A stretch of 64,000 nt of DNA from Hippopus hippopus (taxonomy: Eukaryota > Mollusca > Bivalvia > Cardiida > Cardiidae). The position numbers and the translations under genes were made by a program. The notes beneath the pieces are model-generated. The model was not told the DNA's origin. It was given only the letters and a program-made list of their open reading frames with translations, and ran no database searches. The DNA is taken from positions 35,033,394 to 35,097,393 of the forward strand of contig OX328105.1 in assembly GCA_946811185.2 (NCBI GenBank), written 5' to 3'. Every line of letters begins with the position of its first letter. Positions within the stretch are counted from its first letter, which is position 1. Of this stretch, positions 1-9,206 are shown piece by piece.

Positions 1-197
1 TCACATGCTAATGGATTCATAATATCCATTGTTTTAAACAACCAACTTAATCATGAGGTAGACTGGTCCTTGGACATACAGAAAATTTACCAATAGCGAA
101 AAGTTCCGATCCATGTCAGGGCCTGCTCGGACTGCGCAGGCTGACCTGGGTCGATACTTTTCGCAGATGCATTTAGTGCCCTTTTCACAGAACACGG
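1..197 (-). repeat. palB copy, cut by window edge
   Basis: Reverse-oriented copy of the palB palindromic repeat. It retains the AGGTAGACTGGTCCTTGGAC block, the hairpin core (here damaged, GCCTGCTCGGACTGCGCAGG) and the CTTTTCACAGAACACGG end. The other terminus lies outside the window. Confidence 0.75.
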
Positions 198-438
198 GGA
201 GAAAGAAATGAATCTTGTCGCACTGATTATCATTTATCTTCGGTAAGAATATGACCGAGCTGGGATATCGAACCAGTGACCCCTAGGTATCTAGCTATGT
301 GCGTTACGGACTGGGGTTGGCTGTATACTGGTTAAATTGAAGAAGGCACGTGGGAAATGCATGGATAGATTGACTGATGACCGACACAATTTATGTTTTT
401 GTCTTTGTCTTTCAAAAAGAGATGAATGGCAATATAAC

Positions 439-705
439 ATGGCTTGCAACACGCGAAAAGGTGCATTCGGACATTTGCGTAAAGTGTCGTCTCGGATCAG
501 CCTGCGCATTCCGCGCAGGCTAATCCGAGACGGCACTTTACGACTACACTAGATTTTGTGCTACAGTAGACTTGCGCAAAACAGAAAATTACATAAAAAC
601 GGAAAGTGTCGTTTCAGATTAGCCAGCGCGGACTGCGCAGGCTGATCCGAGACGACAATTTACGCAAATGTCCGAATGCCCCTTTTCGCGTGTTGCAGGC
701 CATAT
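439..705 (+). repeat. palA palindromic element (MITE-like)
   Basis: Complete copy of a short non-coding element with inverted ends (GGCTTGCAACACGCG on the left, CGTGTTGCAGGCCAT on the right). Each half carries its own GC-rich hairpin around GCCTGCG...CGCAGGC, joined by an AT-rich spacer containing ACTACACTAGATTTTGTGCT. Both halves read GACATTTGCGTAAAGTGTCG towards the middle. The open frames crossing it are by-products of the palindrome. I see no coding capacity, so it would need a transposase supplied elsewhere; the class is unknown. Confidence 0.85.
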
Positions 706-805
706 ACTGTAGACATATAACAGAAGCCCTAAATTTTACATAGGGATAGATAATAATGTATTTGTGGCGTATGGAATAGATTTATGGGCATAAAGGAAAC
801 CAGGC

Positions 806-980
806 TCCGTATTCACCAACCATTCTTAAGAATATTCTTGGTCTTATTCTTCAAAATTTCCAGAATTGAAATGGTTTAGCCAATCAGAAGTTGTGTTACT
901 TTCAAATTTAAAAAAAAAAAAAAAATTCTGGAGAATAGGACAAAGAAAGTTGTAGAGAATGGTTGGTAAATACAGACCCT
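806..980. repeat. palG palindromic element
   Basis: Ends CCGTATTCACCAACCATTCT and AGAATGGTTGGTAAATACAG are inverted. The centre keeps one CCAAT box (AGCCAATCAGAAG); the mirror half is partly lost, and a poly-A run sits inside. It abuts a second copy. Confidence 0.75.
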
Positions 981-1168
981 AGGGCCTTATTCTCAAGACA
1001 GTCTAAATTGCATTCATAGTCTAATTAAAGATTTAGAAAATAACGCAATTTCTGATTGGCTAAACCATTTGGTTCAGCCAGTCAGAAATTTAGTTACTTA
1101 AATCTAGAAAAAAAAATCCTTAGAATTAGACAAAGAAAGTAATAAAGAATGGTATGTGAACACGGTTC
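981..1168. repeat. palG palindromic element, diverged
   Basis: Follows the previous copy head to tail. The central inverted pair TTTCTGATTGGCTAAACC / GGTTCAGCCAGTCAGAAA is still visible, with one CCAAT box mutated to CCAGT. The right end AGAATGGTATGTGAACACGG is decayed. Confidence 0.65.
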
Positions 1169-1489
1169 ATTATAGGCCTATGTCACACTCATACACTCAG
1201 ATTTTACTAAAGATTAAAATTTTCAGTAGGAAACACGGTAAAAAGCAGTATGCCATGCATTTATTGGTGTTTTTTTGTGGACTGTGAAGATCAAGATCAA
1301 ACCAAACATAATGGTTTGTCTTATCTCAATCCACACTGTCTGCTTCTAATTCATATTTTTGTCAAAACAGCATTTTAAAGTTCTGGGACATAACGAAGAC
1401 CGATTGTGGCTTGCATCCAGCTAGCGCTCTGTAGAAGTTTGAATGTTTTTATTTATCGTAAAGGTTCAACGCTCTTTTATCAATAGATA

Positions 1490-1694
1490 CGTTAAACCCT
1501 TCATCAAATAATTCCGGTGTTTTCACAACCCTTAGAAAGTATGCTTTGGAAATCATAGTGGAGAAAGGAGCAAATGCCCTTACACGGCGTCCCCTTCCCT
1601 TCTAATATGTTGTCTACCCTTTGAAAGAAATTTCATATTATTTGAACTTCAGTTGACTTTGTCGTCTGCAAATCTTTTCGCTGTGGATTAGTTT
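1490..1694. repeat. palD element, degraded
   Basis: Left end TAAACCCTTCATCAAATAAT, central GGAGAAAGGAGCAAATGCCC and right TTGTCGTCTGCAAATCTTTT match the palD order with many substitutions. It lies immediately before the Gly/Tyr-rich coding exon, hence in its putative intron or promoter region. Confidence 0.6.
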
Positions 1695-1750
1695 AAACTT
1701 TTGTCTTCCTGTAAACAATTAAAAGGCCAAAAAATTACACCTTTTCGTTC

Positions 1751-1757
1751 CAGAATC
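1751..1757 (+). promoter_or_regulatory. Candidate 3' splice site before the Gly/Tyr gene ATG
   Basis: TTTTCGTTCCAG ends at 1753, followed by AATC and the ATG at 1758. A pyrimidine-rich acceptor four bases before the start suggests a non-coding first exon further upstream. It also argues against using the in-frame ATG at 1701, which would fall in the intron. Confidence 0.5.
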
Positions 1758-2135
1758 ATGAAGATTGTCGCAGTCGTACTAGCCTCGGTCCTCGCCTTCG
1801 CCACATGTACACCGCTCGGGGACTTTGAAGACGGTTATGGGGCACTTTATGGGGGACTTTCTCTTGGGTATGGACCAAGACAGTTTGGTGCCCTAGGATA
1901 CGGTAGACTACTCAGTCCGGGATATGGAGGAATCATGGGGGGAGGAATTGGTTTCAGACGACGTAGATTTTTCCGTGGAGGACTAGGATATGGACTAGGA
2001 TATGGTCTGGGGCTTAAAAGACGACTTTTTGGTGTACCCTTTTTTAGCGGCTACTCTCAAATGATCCCATATGGCTACAGCAGGCGATATGGCATCCGCA
2101 GTTACGGGTCAAAGTTTGGTGGGAAATATTATTGA
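1758..2135 (+). CDS. Secreted glycine/tyrosine-rich basic protein (shell-matrix-like)
   Basis: The frame encodes 125 residues from this ATG. The first 17 (MKIVAVVLASVLAFATC) form a textbook signal peptide, so the product should be secreted. The mature part is about 29% Gly and 13% Tyr, built from repeated GYG and LGYG units (residues 26-62 and 76-85). It is interrupted by basic clusters RRRRFFR (67-73) and LKRRLF (86-91), and ends GGKYY. The in-frame ATG at 1701 would put 19 extra residues before the signal peptide and is rejected. Composition and length resemble molluscan shell-matrix proteins of the shematrin or Gly/Tyr-rich type, or other secreted structural proteins; shematrins usually end in a basic RKKKY-like tail, which this lacks. 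It has no recognised enzyme domain. This is the only convincing host gene in the window. The function is inferred from composition only. Confidence 0.75.
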   Translation: MKIVAVVLASVLAFATCTPLGDFEDGYGALYGGLSLGYGPRQFGALGYGRLLSPGYGGIMGGGIGFRRRRFFRGGLGYGLGYGLGLKRRLFGVPFFSGYSQMIPYGYSRRYGIRSYGSKFGGKYY

Positions 2136-2147
2136 AAAAGAAGAGAG

Positions 2148-2163
2148 GTAAGACTTAAATAAA
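2148..2163 (+). promoter_or_regulatory. Splice donor and poly(A) signal after the Gly/Tyr gene
   Basis: Thirteen bases past the TGA, AGAG|GTAAGA is a strong 5' splice-site match with the intron starting at 2148. An AATAAA lies at 2158-2163. Either the transcript ends just downstream, or the 3' UTR is split by an intron that would carry the AATAAA away. The sequence alone does not decide. Confidence 0.4.
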
Positions 2164-2231
2164 GTAAGGCAGTACACATGAACCCGACCCGTTAATCTCA
2201 AACCACAAAATGTTAGGCTGATCAAAATAGA

Positions 2232-2414
2232 GAGCATTTGCAGACCCCAAACTAAATTTGACTCAAATGATGGATTTTGTCTTTATTAAGGTAGAAAACA
2301 TCTTGGGAAAGGGAGAAAACACTGTTTACCAGCTTTTTCTCCTTTTTTAACAATATTTTGATAAGCTTTCTATCCGAGGCTTTTGAAACAGGGTACTGAG
2401 GTAAAGTGATAACC
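2232..2414. repeat. palD element, degraded
   Basis: Reads AGCATTTGCAGACC, then GGTAGAAAACATCTTGGGAA, GGGAGAAAACACTGTTTACC, AGCTTTTTCTCC and a decayed right end. Order and symmetry fit palD. Confidence 0.6.
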
Positions 2415-2608
2415 CTTATCCTGTTATGTAAATTAAATGGAACTTTCAAGCCGATAGGAAAAAACCCAAATTTTACTACATATTTCAAAGGTATTTTTTG
2501 GAGGGAAGATGTCTCCAAAAGCTCTTGTTTTCGTTTATGGCACTGAAAAAGAAAATCAATTTAAATTTAGGTCTACTTTTCTTATCAAAGACTAGCCAAT
2601 CAGATGTC

Positions 2609-2811
2609 GGGGCCCGTATTCACCAACCATTCATAAGAATATTCTCAGTCTTATTCTCCAAGTTTTTTCCAAACTTGAAAGTAACACAACTTCTGATTGG
2701 CTAAAACGAATGGCTTATCCAATCAGAAGTTGTGTTACTTTCAAAGCTAGAAAATTATGGAGAAAATGACTGAGAATGTTCTTAAGAATGGTTGGTGAAT
2801 ACGGGCCCAGG
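2609..2811. repeat. palG palindromic element, best copy
   Basis: Near-perfect inverted ends GGGCCCGTATTCACCAACCA and its complement at the right. Inside is the inverted pair CTTCTGATTGGCTAAAACG / GCTTATCCAATCAGAAG. Each half contains a CCAAT box on opposite strands. Both arms also carry the CTTAAGAATATTCTCAGTC type sequence. Non-coding, MITE-like, with no transposase of its own. Confidence 0.85.
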
Positions 2812-2843
2812 TGGTAGGATCAAGAACTTCAAACAATATTACA

Positions 2844-3075
2844 ATATGAACCATGCTCTGTGAAAAGAGGGCTGAATTCATCTGCAAAAAGTATTGACCC
2901 ATGTCAGCCTGCGCAGTCCGCGCAGGCTGACATGGGTCAAAACTATTAGCTATATGTAATTTTTCTTGGTATCCAAGTCAGTCGGTTGTTAGACATAATG
3001 ATGTGATGACTTGCTTGGTATGTAGCATGACAGGGATGCATTAAAAACTCTATTTTCATAGAGCATGGATCATAT
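2844..3075 (+). repeat. palB element
   Basis: Ends ATATGAACCATGCTCTGTG and CATAGAGCATGGATCATAT are inverted. The hairpin core AGCCTGCGCAGTCCGCGCAG is intact and flanked by CCATGTC / GACATGG. The middle block (CAGTCGGTTGTTAGACA) is shortened. Confidence 0.8.
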
Positions 3076-3157
3076 CTATTTTTAATTGTTTGCTCTCTGT
3101 TAAGACATTTTCATTTATTGAAATAAGACTTAAATAATTGTGAATTTTAAACTTGTT

Positions 3158-3237
3158 TTTGTCAGCAAAGTCGGTCGATGTAGACAAAAGATCAGACTGC
3201 ACGTTTTGTGTGGTCTGATCTTGATATGAACTGGTCG
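3158..3237. repeat. palE core fragment
   Basis: Only the central palindrome is left: GTAGACAAAAGATCAGACTG facing TGTGGTCTGATCTTG. Confidence 0.5.
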
Positions 3238-3452
3238 CAAGACAACTTGATCTTCGAAAGGTACTACATAAGGGCCAACTCGAATAAATATCGTCCTTAA
3301 AGGGGCCTTTTTAGATCTTTTTTGCTGCAAATTAAAATTTTTGCCAAACACCCATAGATACTACTCGATGCATGTGTATATACTTTTTCATGCAGACGTG
3401 AAGACACTGCATGGATGGAAACATGCACTTAAAGAAGCAAGGTTTGTGTTAA

Positions 3453-3522
3453 AATAACTGGTCGGTCTCTTGCGGCAATCTATGCTTAATAACTGGTCGG
3501 TCTCTTGCGGCAATCTATGCTT
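3453..3522 (+). repeat. Perfect 35-bp tandem duplication
   Basis: Two adjacent identical 35-base units beginning AATAACTGGTCGGTCTCTTG and ending CAATCTATGCTT. Absence of any mismatch means it is recent, or an assembly artefact. Confidence 0.9.
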
Positions 3523-3619
3523 CCGTTTATTTTCATGAGATTAAATATTACGTCATTTTACTCATTTGAATATGATAACAAGTGATTGACGTGTTATTGA
3601 TCACGTGACAATCCAACAA

Positions 3620-3826
3620 AGCTTCTCGAAATTCTCACTCCCAATCTAAAACACCTTTGGGAGTTACGTAGCCCATTATGAATACACCACTGAAATATAT
3701 TTTTCCCACATTTGTCTTTCTTTATTCATGATTTGCCCGCTTTCAGCTTAACTTAATTCAGTGATGAGTCACTTTTGATATCAGCTGAGATGATAAAAAT
3801 CTAATTAGCCTCCTTTAACGGAATAC
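3620..3826 (+). repeat. repN copy 1
   Basis: Aligns by eye with the stretch near 25.4 kb. Shared blocks in the same order are a TACGTAGCC-like block, CATTTGTCTTTCTTTA, TGATTTGCC, TTAATTCAGTGATGAG and TCTAATTAGCCTCCTTTAA. Class unknown. Confidence 0.55.
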
Positions 3827-4282
3827 TAGTAGTATGTCACGAGAATGTGATAATGTCGATCATGAGCAGGAATTACCGAGGGTTATTGACAACTTTGCAG
3901 AGTTACTTCTTCCTTCTACACCTATAATTTGTTAATTTTCTTTTTTAAATTTTTAGACGGATATCTCCTCTGTTGAACCCCGCATTCGACGAAGTCAGAT
4001 TTTGACGAACCAGCCAACATAACGACGAATCAATGAACCTCATCTTATAGATGTTGAAAAATAGATAATTGCATTTCAAGCTCTTAATCTTGTTATTGAT
4101 ATCTCCACGTGTTTGCTTTATTTTCAGGAGTGAAAAATACCGAAAAAAATGTTGAAAGCGCGTATTTTGTGCATTAGCTGAGGTGCATATTTTGAAACTC
4201 TTTATTCGATCTCAGCTCGCCACTGCTGAAAATTTGATTAGGCAAGACACTTCACAGTGTTTACTCTATCCTTAAGTTATGT
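3827..4282. other. No recognisable feature
   Basis: AT-rich sequence with no long frame, no inverted ends and no match to the other families here. A pyrimidine stretch and CAG at about 4120-4128 look like a lone splice acceptor with nothing coding behind it. Confidence 0.4.
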
Positions 4283-4428
4283 AGGAAAGCTGGGAAGAAT
4301 ATTGTGCGCAGTACTGGTAAAAGAAACTCCAAGAAAGCATGGATAGGTGCAATGGCCACCTCGATATATCTGGAACAATATTAAAAATAGCGTCAAACAT
4401 CATTAAAACAAACAAAAAACAAACAAAT
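4283..4428 (+). mobile_element. SINE1, 5'-truncated tail
   Basis: Only the 3' part of the SINE1 body remains: GGGAAGAATATTGTGCGCAG, ACTGGTAAAAGAAACTCC, AAGCATGGATAGGTGCA, then an ACAAACAAAC tail. Confidence 0.7.
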
Positions 4429-4546
4429 GGACTGACGGACGGACAGACACACCAGTGGACGGACGAACGGGTGGACGGACAGGTGGACGGACGGACGGGT
4501 GGACAGACAGACAGACAGACAGAAAGACAGACAGATAGACAGATAC
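4429..4546 (+). repeat. GGAC/AGAC tetranucleotide tract
   Basis: Imperfect GGAC units grading into AGAC units, starting directly at the SINE tail. It probably grew from that tail. The Asp/Gly/Arg/Gln-rich frames here are microsatellite translations. Confidence 0.85.
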
Positions 4547-4687
4547 AAAAAAATAACTAAACTAACAAACAAATTCTATCATCATTTACTGGATTTTGCC
4601 GCGATGAGGATTGAACGAGTAACCTTTAATTCTAAAGTTCTCTGCGAATTACCTACCGGATTCAGCAAGCAACATGTAGGCCAAACT

Positions 4688-5722
4688 TTATTATACTGCA
4701 AAATTTCTCGCGATCTGATTGGATAATATATCCCTTACATACTAGTCATGTACACTGGCAAAATCCACGTAAAAGCCGTTTTCCTTTTGAAGGCCCCGTA
4801 TACATTACTACACTTTCAACAGAATATCCAGAATGGCGACGTCGACCGATACGAGCCGCCCACATGACCAACATAATGAGTAGCCAGCACCGTATTATTT
4901 CTATTTTCCCTTGATGGTTGTCATTAACGCGGAAAGAGTGGATTATTTTTGAAAATAAATGAATATATTTACAAAATTATCGGTTGTTGTCATTCTAAAA
5001 CAAATACACGGGGTTAAAACGAGCCATCCTTTCGTCAAGTAAGCAAATTATGAAGTGCCAAAACTCATATATTGTAACGTTAAAAGGATAACCAAATGTC
5101 GTTTGAGGCAACGAATGGTCGTATACTTTTGCCAACTAATCATTAAAATGCAATCATGTAGTTACTTACCTTGAAGATGTTAAAGTCCATGTTTGAATAA
5201 AAATATAAAAAAAAAAAAAAGTGTAGAAACTCATTCATTGCAACGTTAAAAGGATAACCAAATTGTCGTTTGTCGTAACTAATGGTCTTTTACTTTTTGA
5301 CAACAAATCATTAAAATGCAGAGTTACTTACCTTGAAGTTGTTTAAATCCATGTTTAAATAAAAATATGACGAATTTCTATCGCAGTGACATCATCAAGT
5401 TCATCCACTAAACTGCACGTTTTACCAAGGTTTCAGTGACGTCTGTTTTCATTGAATTGGGGCACTCAGAAGGGAAATTCCATGTCGTCAGCGTACTCAG
5501 TTCGCCAGTACATAAACGGGGAAATTTCGCTAAATACACATTGGAATGGTAAAACTTTGCAGCATAATAAATTCGTTGTACGGTCAGGTGGCCGGGGACT
5601 TGGAAACTTGTTCACGGCTGTGGCGAATCATGTTGCCACCTCGCCTTCGGCTCGGGGCGATATGATTTGCCACAGCCATGAACAAATTTCCAAGTCCCTG
5701 GCCACCTGACCGTACAACTAAT
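4688..5722 (+). repeat. rep1k copy 1, ending in a long hairpin
   Basis: About 1.0 kb that matches 54993-55826 in the same orientation. Shared blocks include TTTCTCGCGATCTGATTGGA, AATGGCGACGTCGACCGATA, GTTGTCATTCTAAAACAAAT, TTGTAACGTTAAAAGGATAA and AATTGGGGCACTCAGAAGGG. This copy holds a second, diverged ACGTTAAAAGGATAACC block (about 5075-5185 and 5240-5350), an internal duplication. The last 145 bases form an inverted repeat whose arms start TACGGTCAGGTGGCCGGGGA and meet at a loop CTCGCCTTCGGCTCGGGGC. No coding capacity seen. Dispersed non-autonomous element of unknown class. Confidence 0.75.
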
Positions 5723-5747
5723 ATAGTCCATCTACAGACATAAGTCT

Positions 5748-6024
5748 TCGAAATCGGCCAGGTAGCTCAGTGGTTAGCGTATCTGAGTCGTGACCTGGAG
5801 GTTGTGAGCTCAATACCCGGTAGCGGCGAACTTTCTTTCCGGCAATCCTTCGCCTCTCACCTCTGATGCATGTGAGAATAGCAGTCAGTGGCTTTGGAAA
5901 GAAAGTTGTATCAGTACTGTTGTGAGATAGCCAGGAAATACATCGGTGCGTCACTGACCACCATGATATGACCTAAGCTGTTAAAATGGCGTTAAACTCC
6001 AATACAAACCAAAATCGAAATCGG
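5748..6024 (+). mobile_element. SINE2 (tRNA-derived) with 10-bp target duplication
   Basis: The body (5758-6014) opens with a tRNA-like head: A box TAGCTCAGTGGTTAGCG and B-box position GGTTGTGAGCTCAATACCC (B box decayed). An unrelated body follows (TTTCTTTCCGGCAATC, TCAGTGGCTTTGGAAAG, CCACCATGATATGACC) and a short CAATACAAACC tail. The flanks TCGAAATCGG at 5748-5757 and 6015-6024 are identical, as expected of retrotransposition. A functional tRNA is excluded by the missing acceptor stem. Confidence 0.85.
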
Positions 6025-6078
6025 TCCATCCCAGACAAGCCCTGGACTAAAGCTGTTAATTGTATTAAATAGATGATA

Positions 6079-6304
6079 TAACTCTTTCCCAAACAACAAA
6101 GTTCCGGCTTGTCCAAAATGTAAGCATTTGGAGCCGACAAGTTGAATGTGGCTCAAATGGTGGAATTTGTCATTGAAAGGGTAAAAAACATCATGGTGAA
6201 TAGGATAAAATGCTGGAAACTAGAATTTTCTCCTTTTTCCACAATGTTTTCAAAAGGCACCCCTCCAAGTTGCGTTAAAAAGGGATTATATGGTAAAGGG
6301 TTAA
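6079..6304. repeat. palD element
   Basis: Ends CTTTCCCAAACAACAAAG and ATATGGTAAAGGGTTAA. The centre is AGGATAAAATGCTGGAAACT facing TTTTCTCC, with AAAACATC / ATGTTTTC flanks. The open frames on both strands are palindrome shadows. Confidence 0.75.
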
Positions 6305-6413
6305 GAAATGAACAGCCCAAGATGACATTGACAGCAATTGTTAAGTTAAAAGCAGACGTAACAGCAAGAAGCACAACAGCCATTGAATATTTAAACCTAG
6401 TTTGGATTGGCGG

Positions 6414-6482
6414 ATAGTGTAGATCATGATCAGACTGCACAGAAAGTGCATTCTGATCTATAACCTACACTTTCCGACACAG
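6414..6482. repeat. palE core fragment
   Basis: TAGTGTAGATCATGATCAGACTGCACAG faces GTGCATTCTGATCTATAACC, with outer arms absent; shortened here to its recognisable pieces. Confidence 0.6.
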
Positions 6483-6582
6483 TGAGATTCGCACGGCGAG
6501 AAAAGGTCAATGAAAACGCAGTTTTTTAAGGGATGATTTTTGAACTGAAGTGTACAGTTCACTTTCTTAGTAATCTTACTCT

Positions 6583-6783
6583 TTTACCAAAGAGCAAAAT
6601 TTTAGACTTTTCCAGTTCGAAAGCGATTACAGACGACAAATTAGAGGTGGTTGAAATGATCAGATTTGCTTCTGAATAAGTCAAAAACATTGTTGGGAAT
6701 GAAGAAAATGCCGGTTACCAGATTTTCGAAAGCTGTCTTTCATTTGGTCGCCAATAGTCGGGATCGTGTGGTATAGGGTTTAG
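6583..6783. repeat. palD element, diverged
   Basis: Starts CTCTTTTACCAAAGAGCAAA and ends GTGTGGTATAGGGTTTA. The centre AAAATGCCGGTTACCAG survives, but the right CATTTTCTCC arm is deleted. Confidence 0.65.
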
Positions 6784-7009
6784 CAATTAAATATTATGAA
6801 CTAAACTCAAATACAATCTTCGACGAAAATTTTGGACAACGTAAATCTAAAAGTGGACTGTACAGGACACTCGATGTTATCTCGATCTATGTTCCTCGGC
6901 TTTTCGCTTGAAATTGAATCTGAACTAAGAACAGTAACTAGAAATTTGCTTTGGTAGCTTGAAACTTGATTTACCTCCCTTGACACAGCTTCCGTTGGCA
7001 TTTTCTCGA

Positions 7010-7450
7010 AGGGAGGTAACTCTACATACCTTAAATGATTTTCACAAATTAAAATCGAGCTTAACTGTATGGCCGATAAGTGGCTTTACAATTCTTGCCA
7101 GCGTCGTTTTCTTTCTTTCTAATTTATATTTATATTTTTGTTCCATTACATGAGTATAAGTGTTGTTTGTAAGAGAAAACATGCTAGAAATTGAACAAAT
7201 TTAAAGATTACGAAAGGTCAACGTGCATTACAACGTCTACAAGCTAGAATCGATGCGTTTGTTTTGTGTATAAAGCCGTTTTCAGTTAAGATACGGTGGC
7301 AAGTGAAATTGTCCATCCTTTGCCGATTTTTAGCCACGGGTACTATGCACAATAATCTGTCTAACCTCGGACAGTATTGCTTCGTAAACAAAGTGAAATT
7401 ATCTTTAAAAGTGACAAAGGACTGAAGGAATAACTCTCAACACATCTCTG
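7010..7450. other. No recognisable feature
   Basis: AT-rich; short frames only. A GGGAGGTAA / TTACCTCCC pair flanks about 45 bases around 6970-7018 and is too short to assign. Confidence 0.35.
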
Positions 7451-7985
7451 ATATATAGGATCTGACATGAGTTGGCATTTGAGATAAAATGTTATCAAGC
7501 GAGTCTAGAAAAAATGTTATTAAGCTCGTCTTTAGCGAGGTTAATAACATTTTTATCGATGAATTTAAGGAAAGTTTACCTCAAAAGCCAACGTATGTTA
7601 AATTCTTTTTATCGCATAACAACAGTATCTCAAAAATTATAGTTCACAATATATTGATACATAGTACATGTTTAATGAAATTTACATGAAGTCTATTCCC
7701 TTGTTTGACAGGTGTGTACAACATGGACGAAATAAAGTTTCAAAGAAACTTGCATATAATGATTTTGTAATGAATTAAAAATTATAAAATTCTTAGTTTT
7801 GTCACGATTATCAATTTTGAAAGTTATTTCACAGAAAAATCTTGACCAGTAATGTTTTGGAAATGAGGTGTATTATTGCAGAGCCTTGACCAAATACGGG
7901 ACTGTTTGCTTATCTCAAACATGTGTAAGGTAAGAAAATTCGTAATGGCTGTACAACACTGAAAACGAGGGTAGTTATGTGATGA
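7451..7985 (+). repeat. palI repeat copy 1
   Basis: GAGTTGGCATTTGAGATAAA, AAGCGAGTCTAG, TTAAGCTCGTC...GCGAGGTTAATAACAT and CAACGTATGTTAAATTC recur at about 11926-12310. A downstream GTGATGAAAGAA block is shared too. The first 170 bases form an imperfect inverted repeat. Class unknown. Confidence 0.6.
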
Positions 7986-8414
7986 AAGAATTTAAAGATG
8001 CAACTATAGTCGTTTTCAGCCAGTATTTAACGAATTTCCTCTTTAGTTTATCAAACTACAACCATTCTTATATCTTCATGCCAAATGTTGCCCCCGACGG
8101 TTGCAGGGATGCCTAGATTACGACCGATTTTCATTTTCTGGAGGCCATCAAAGAAATCACAGTTGTGACGTTTCCGGTTTTACATCGAAGATTTTCGATA
8201 TATGTATTATCCCTTACAACACATATATCGGTAAATTTATCTGTGTTTACAGAGCTGGATTAATTCTGAAGTATTCTACTGTTCATCAAATTTTAAGTCC
8301 GTTTTTACTCGACTAAATCATTGATAGAAATTTCTTGTTTTGCCACATTTTCAAAAATTGCCCTGCTGCTTTCTAATTTTGCTAGTGATTGAGTTTCTAA
8401 AGTGTACGGCTGGT

Positions 8415-8790
8415 ACACGCGACTGAAGGCGCTTTTACAGACAGTGTAGCCCAGTAACGCAGTCGATAGCGTGCAGGACCTGAAACCAGAGGTTCCCCGG
8501 TTCGAAACTCCATCTCGATCAATTTCTTTCCGAGGACTCATGAAAGTCATTGCAACAATATTCATTTCTCTCTCAGCCCTGATCGTCGTTTCGACAATGG
8601 TTGTTTGCGTAAGCAGTCAGCGGCTTGGGAAGAATATTGTGCGAAGTACCGGTAATAGAATCTCCAGGGAAGGCAGCGATATTCTGAAATAATGTTGAAA
8701 ACGACTTTAAGCACTCTACAACCAAAGCAGACAGTATAAATCGTTATCAGACTGCACAGAAAGTTTTGTCTGGTTTTGGATAAATGTTTC
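8415..8790. repeat. palE copy split by a SINE
   Basis: Left part ends GCTTTTACAGACAGTGTA at 8448. The right part resumes at 8728 with CAGACAGTATAAATCG, then ATCAGACTGCACAGAAAG. The SINE1 between them has duplicated the junction. Confidence 0.7.
8449..8727 (+). mobile_element. SINE1 (tRNA-derived), inside palE
   Basis: tRNA-like head GCCCAGTAACGCAGTCGATA with B box GGTTCGAAACTCC near 8499-8511. The SINE1 body follows (ATTTCTTTCCGAGGACTCA, TCATTTCTCTCTCAGCC, TCGTCGTTTCGACAATGG, GGCTTGGGAAGAATATTGTG). The tail is short (CTCTACAACCAAAG). Flanking CAGACAGTGTA (8438-8448) and CAGACAGTATA (8728-8738) differ at one base and are read as the target duplication. Open frames here are incidental. Confidence 0.8.
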
Positions 8791-8965
8791 ATCTAATAGC
8801 CGTCCTTTTTTCAATGTGCAGCCTTTACAATTTTTCTTATCTGAAACAACGTTTGCGATAACCATTAAATGACGTCACATGTGGCGTTATTTTACACTAC
8901 TTTCACAAAGTGGAGACGCAAATTTCTACGTGTGCGTGTACGGTTCCGCATATTCTCAGTTTTAA

Positions 8966-9115
8966 TTCATGATATATAGTTATTTGATAAACAGAATCCG
9001 ACATTCGTTGACTTGTTACATAAAACTTTGTTATACTCGCTCATATTTTTTTTTTCAAGTTCGTCAGAGGCACGCTTAATAACAATTTTAATAAAACGCT
9101 ATCTCAAACGCCAGC
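8966..9115 (-). repeat. palI fragment, reverse
   Basis: Contains the inverted pair of palI motifs AATCCGACATTCGTTGACTT and CGCTTAATAACAATTTTAAT ... ATCTCAAACGCC. Strongly decayed. Confidence 0.4.
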
Positions 9116-9206
9116 CTAAAAAAAAATAAGATCCTCTCTATCTATGCCCGAGAAGCATTTCTGGAATAAATAGTCTTGATATTACAATATTGGAGTCAAC
9201 TTCAAA

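Noticed and set aside
439..705. CRISPR-like array from repeated hairpins
   Set aside because: Eukaryotic context, only two unequal hairpins per element, no regular spacers.
1701..1757. Upstream in-frame ATG as start of the Gly/Tyr protein
   Set aside because: Would place 19 polar residues before a perfect signal peptide and lies before the splice acceptor.
8460..8515. tRNA gene at the SINE1 head
   Set aside because: No acceptor stem, and the same sequence followed by the same body recurs at several places.
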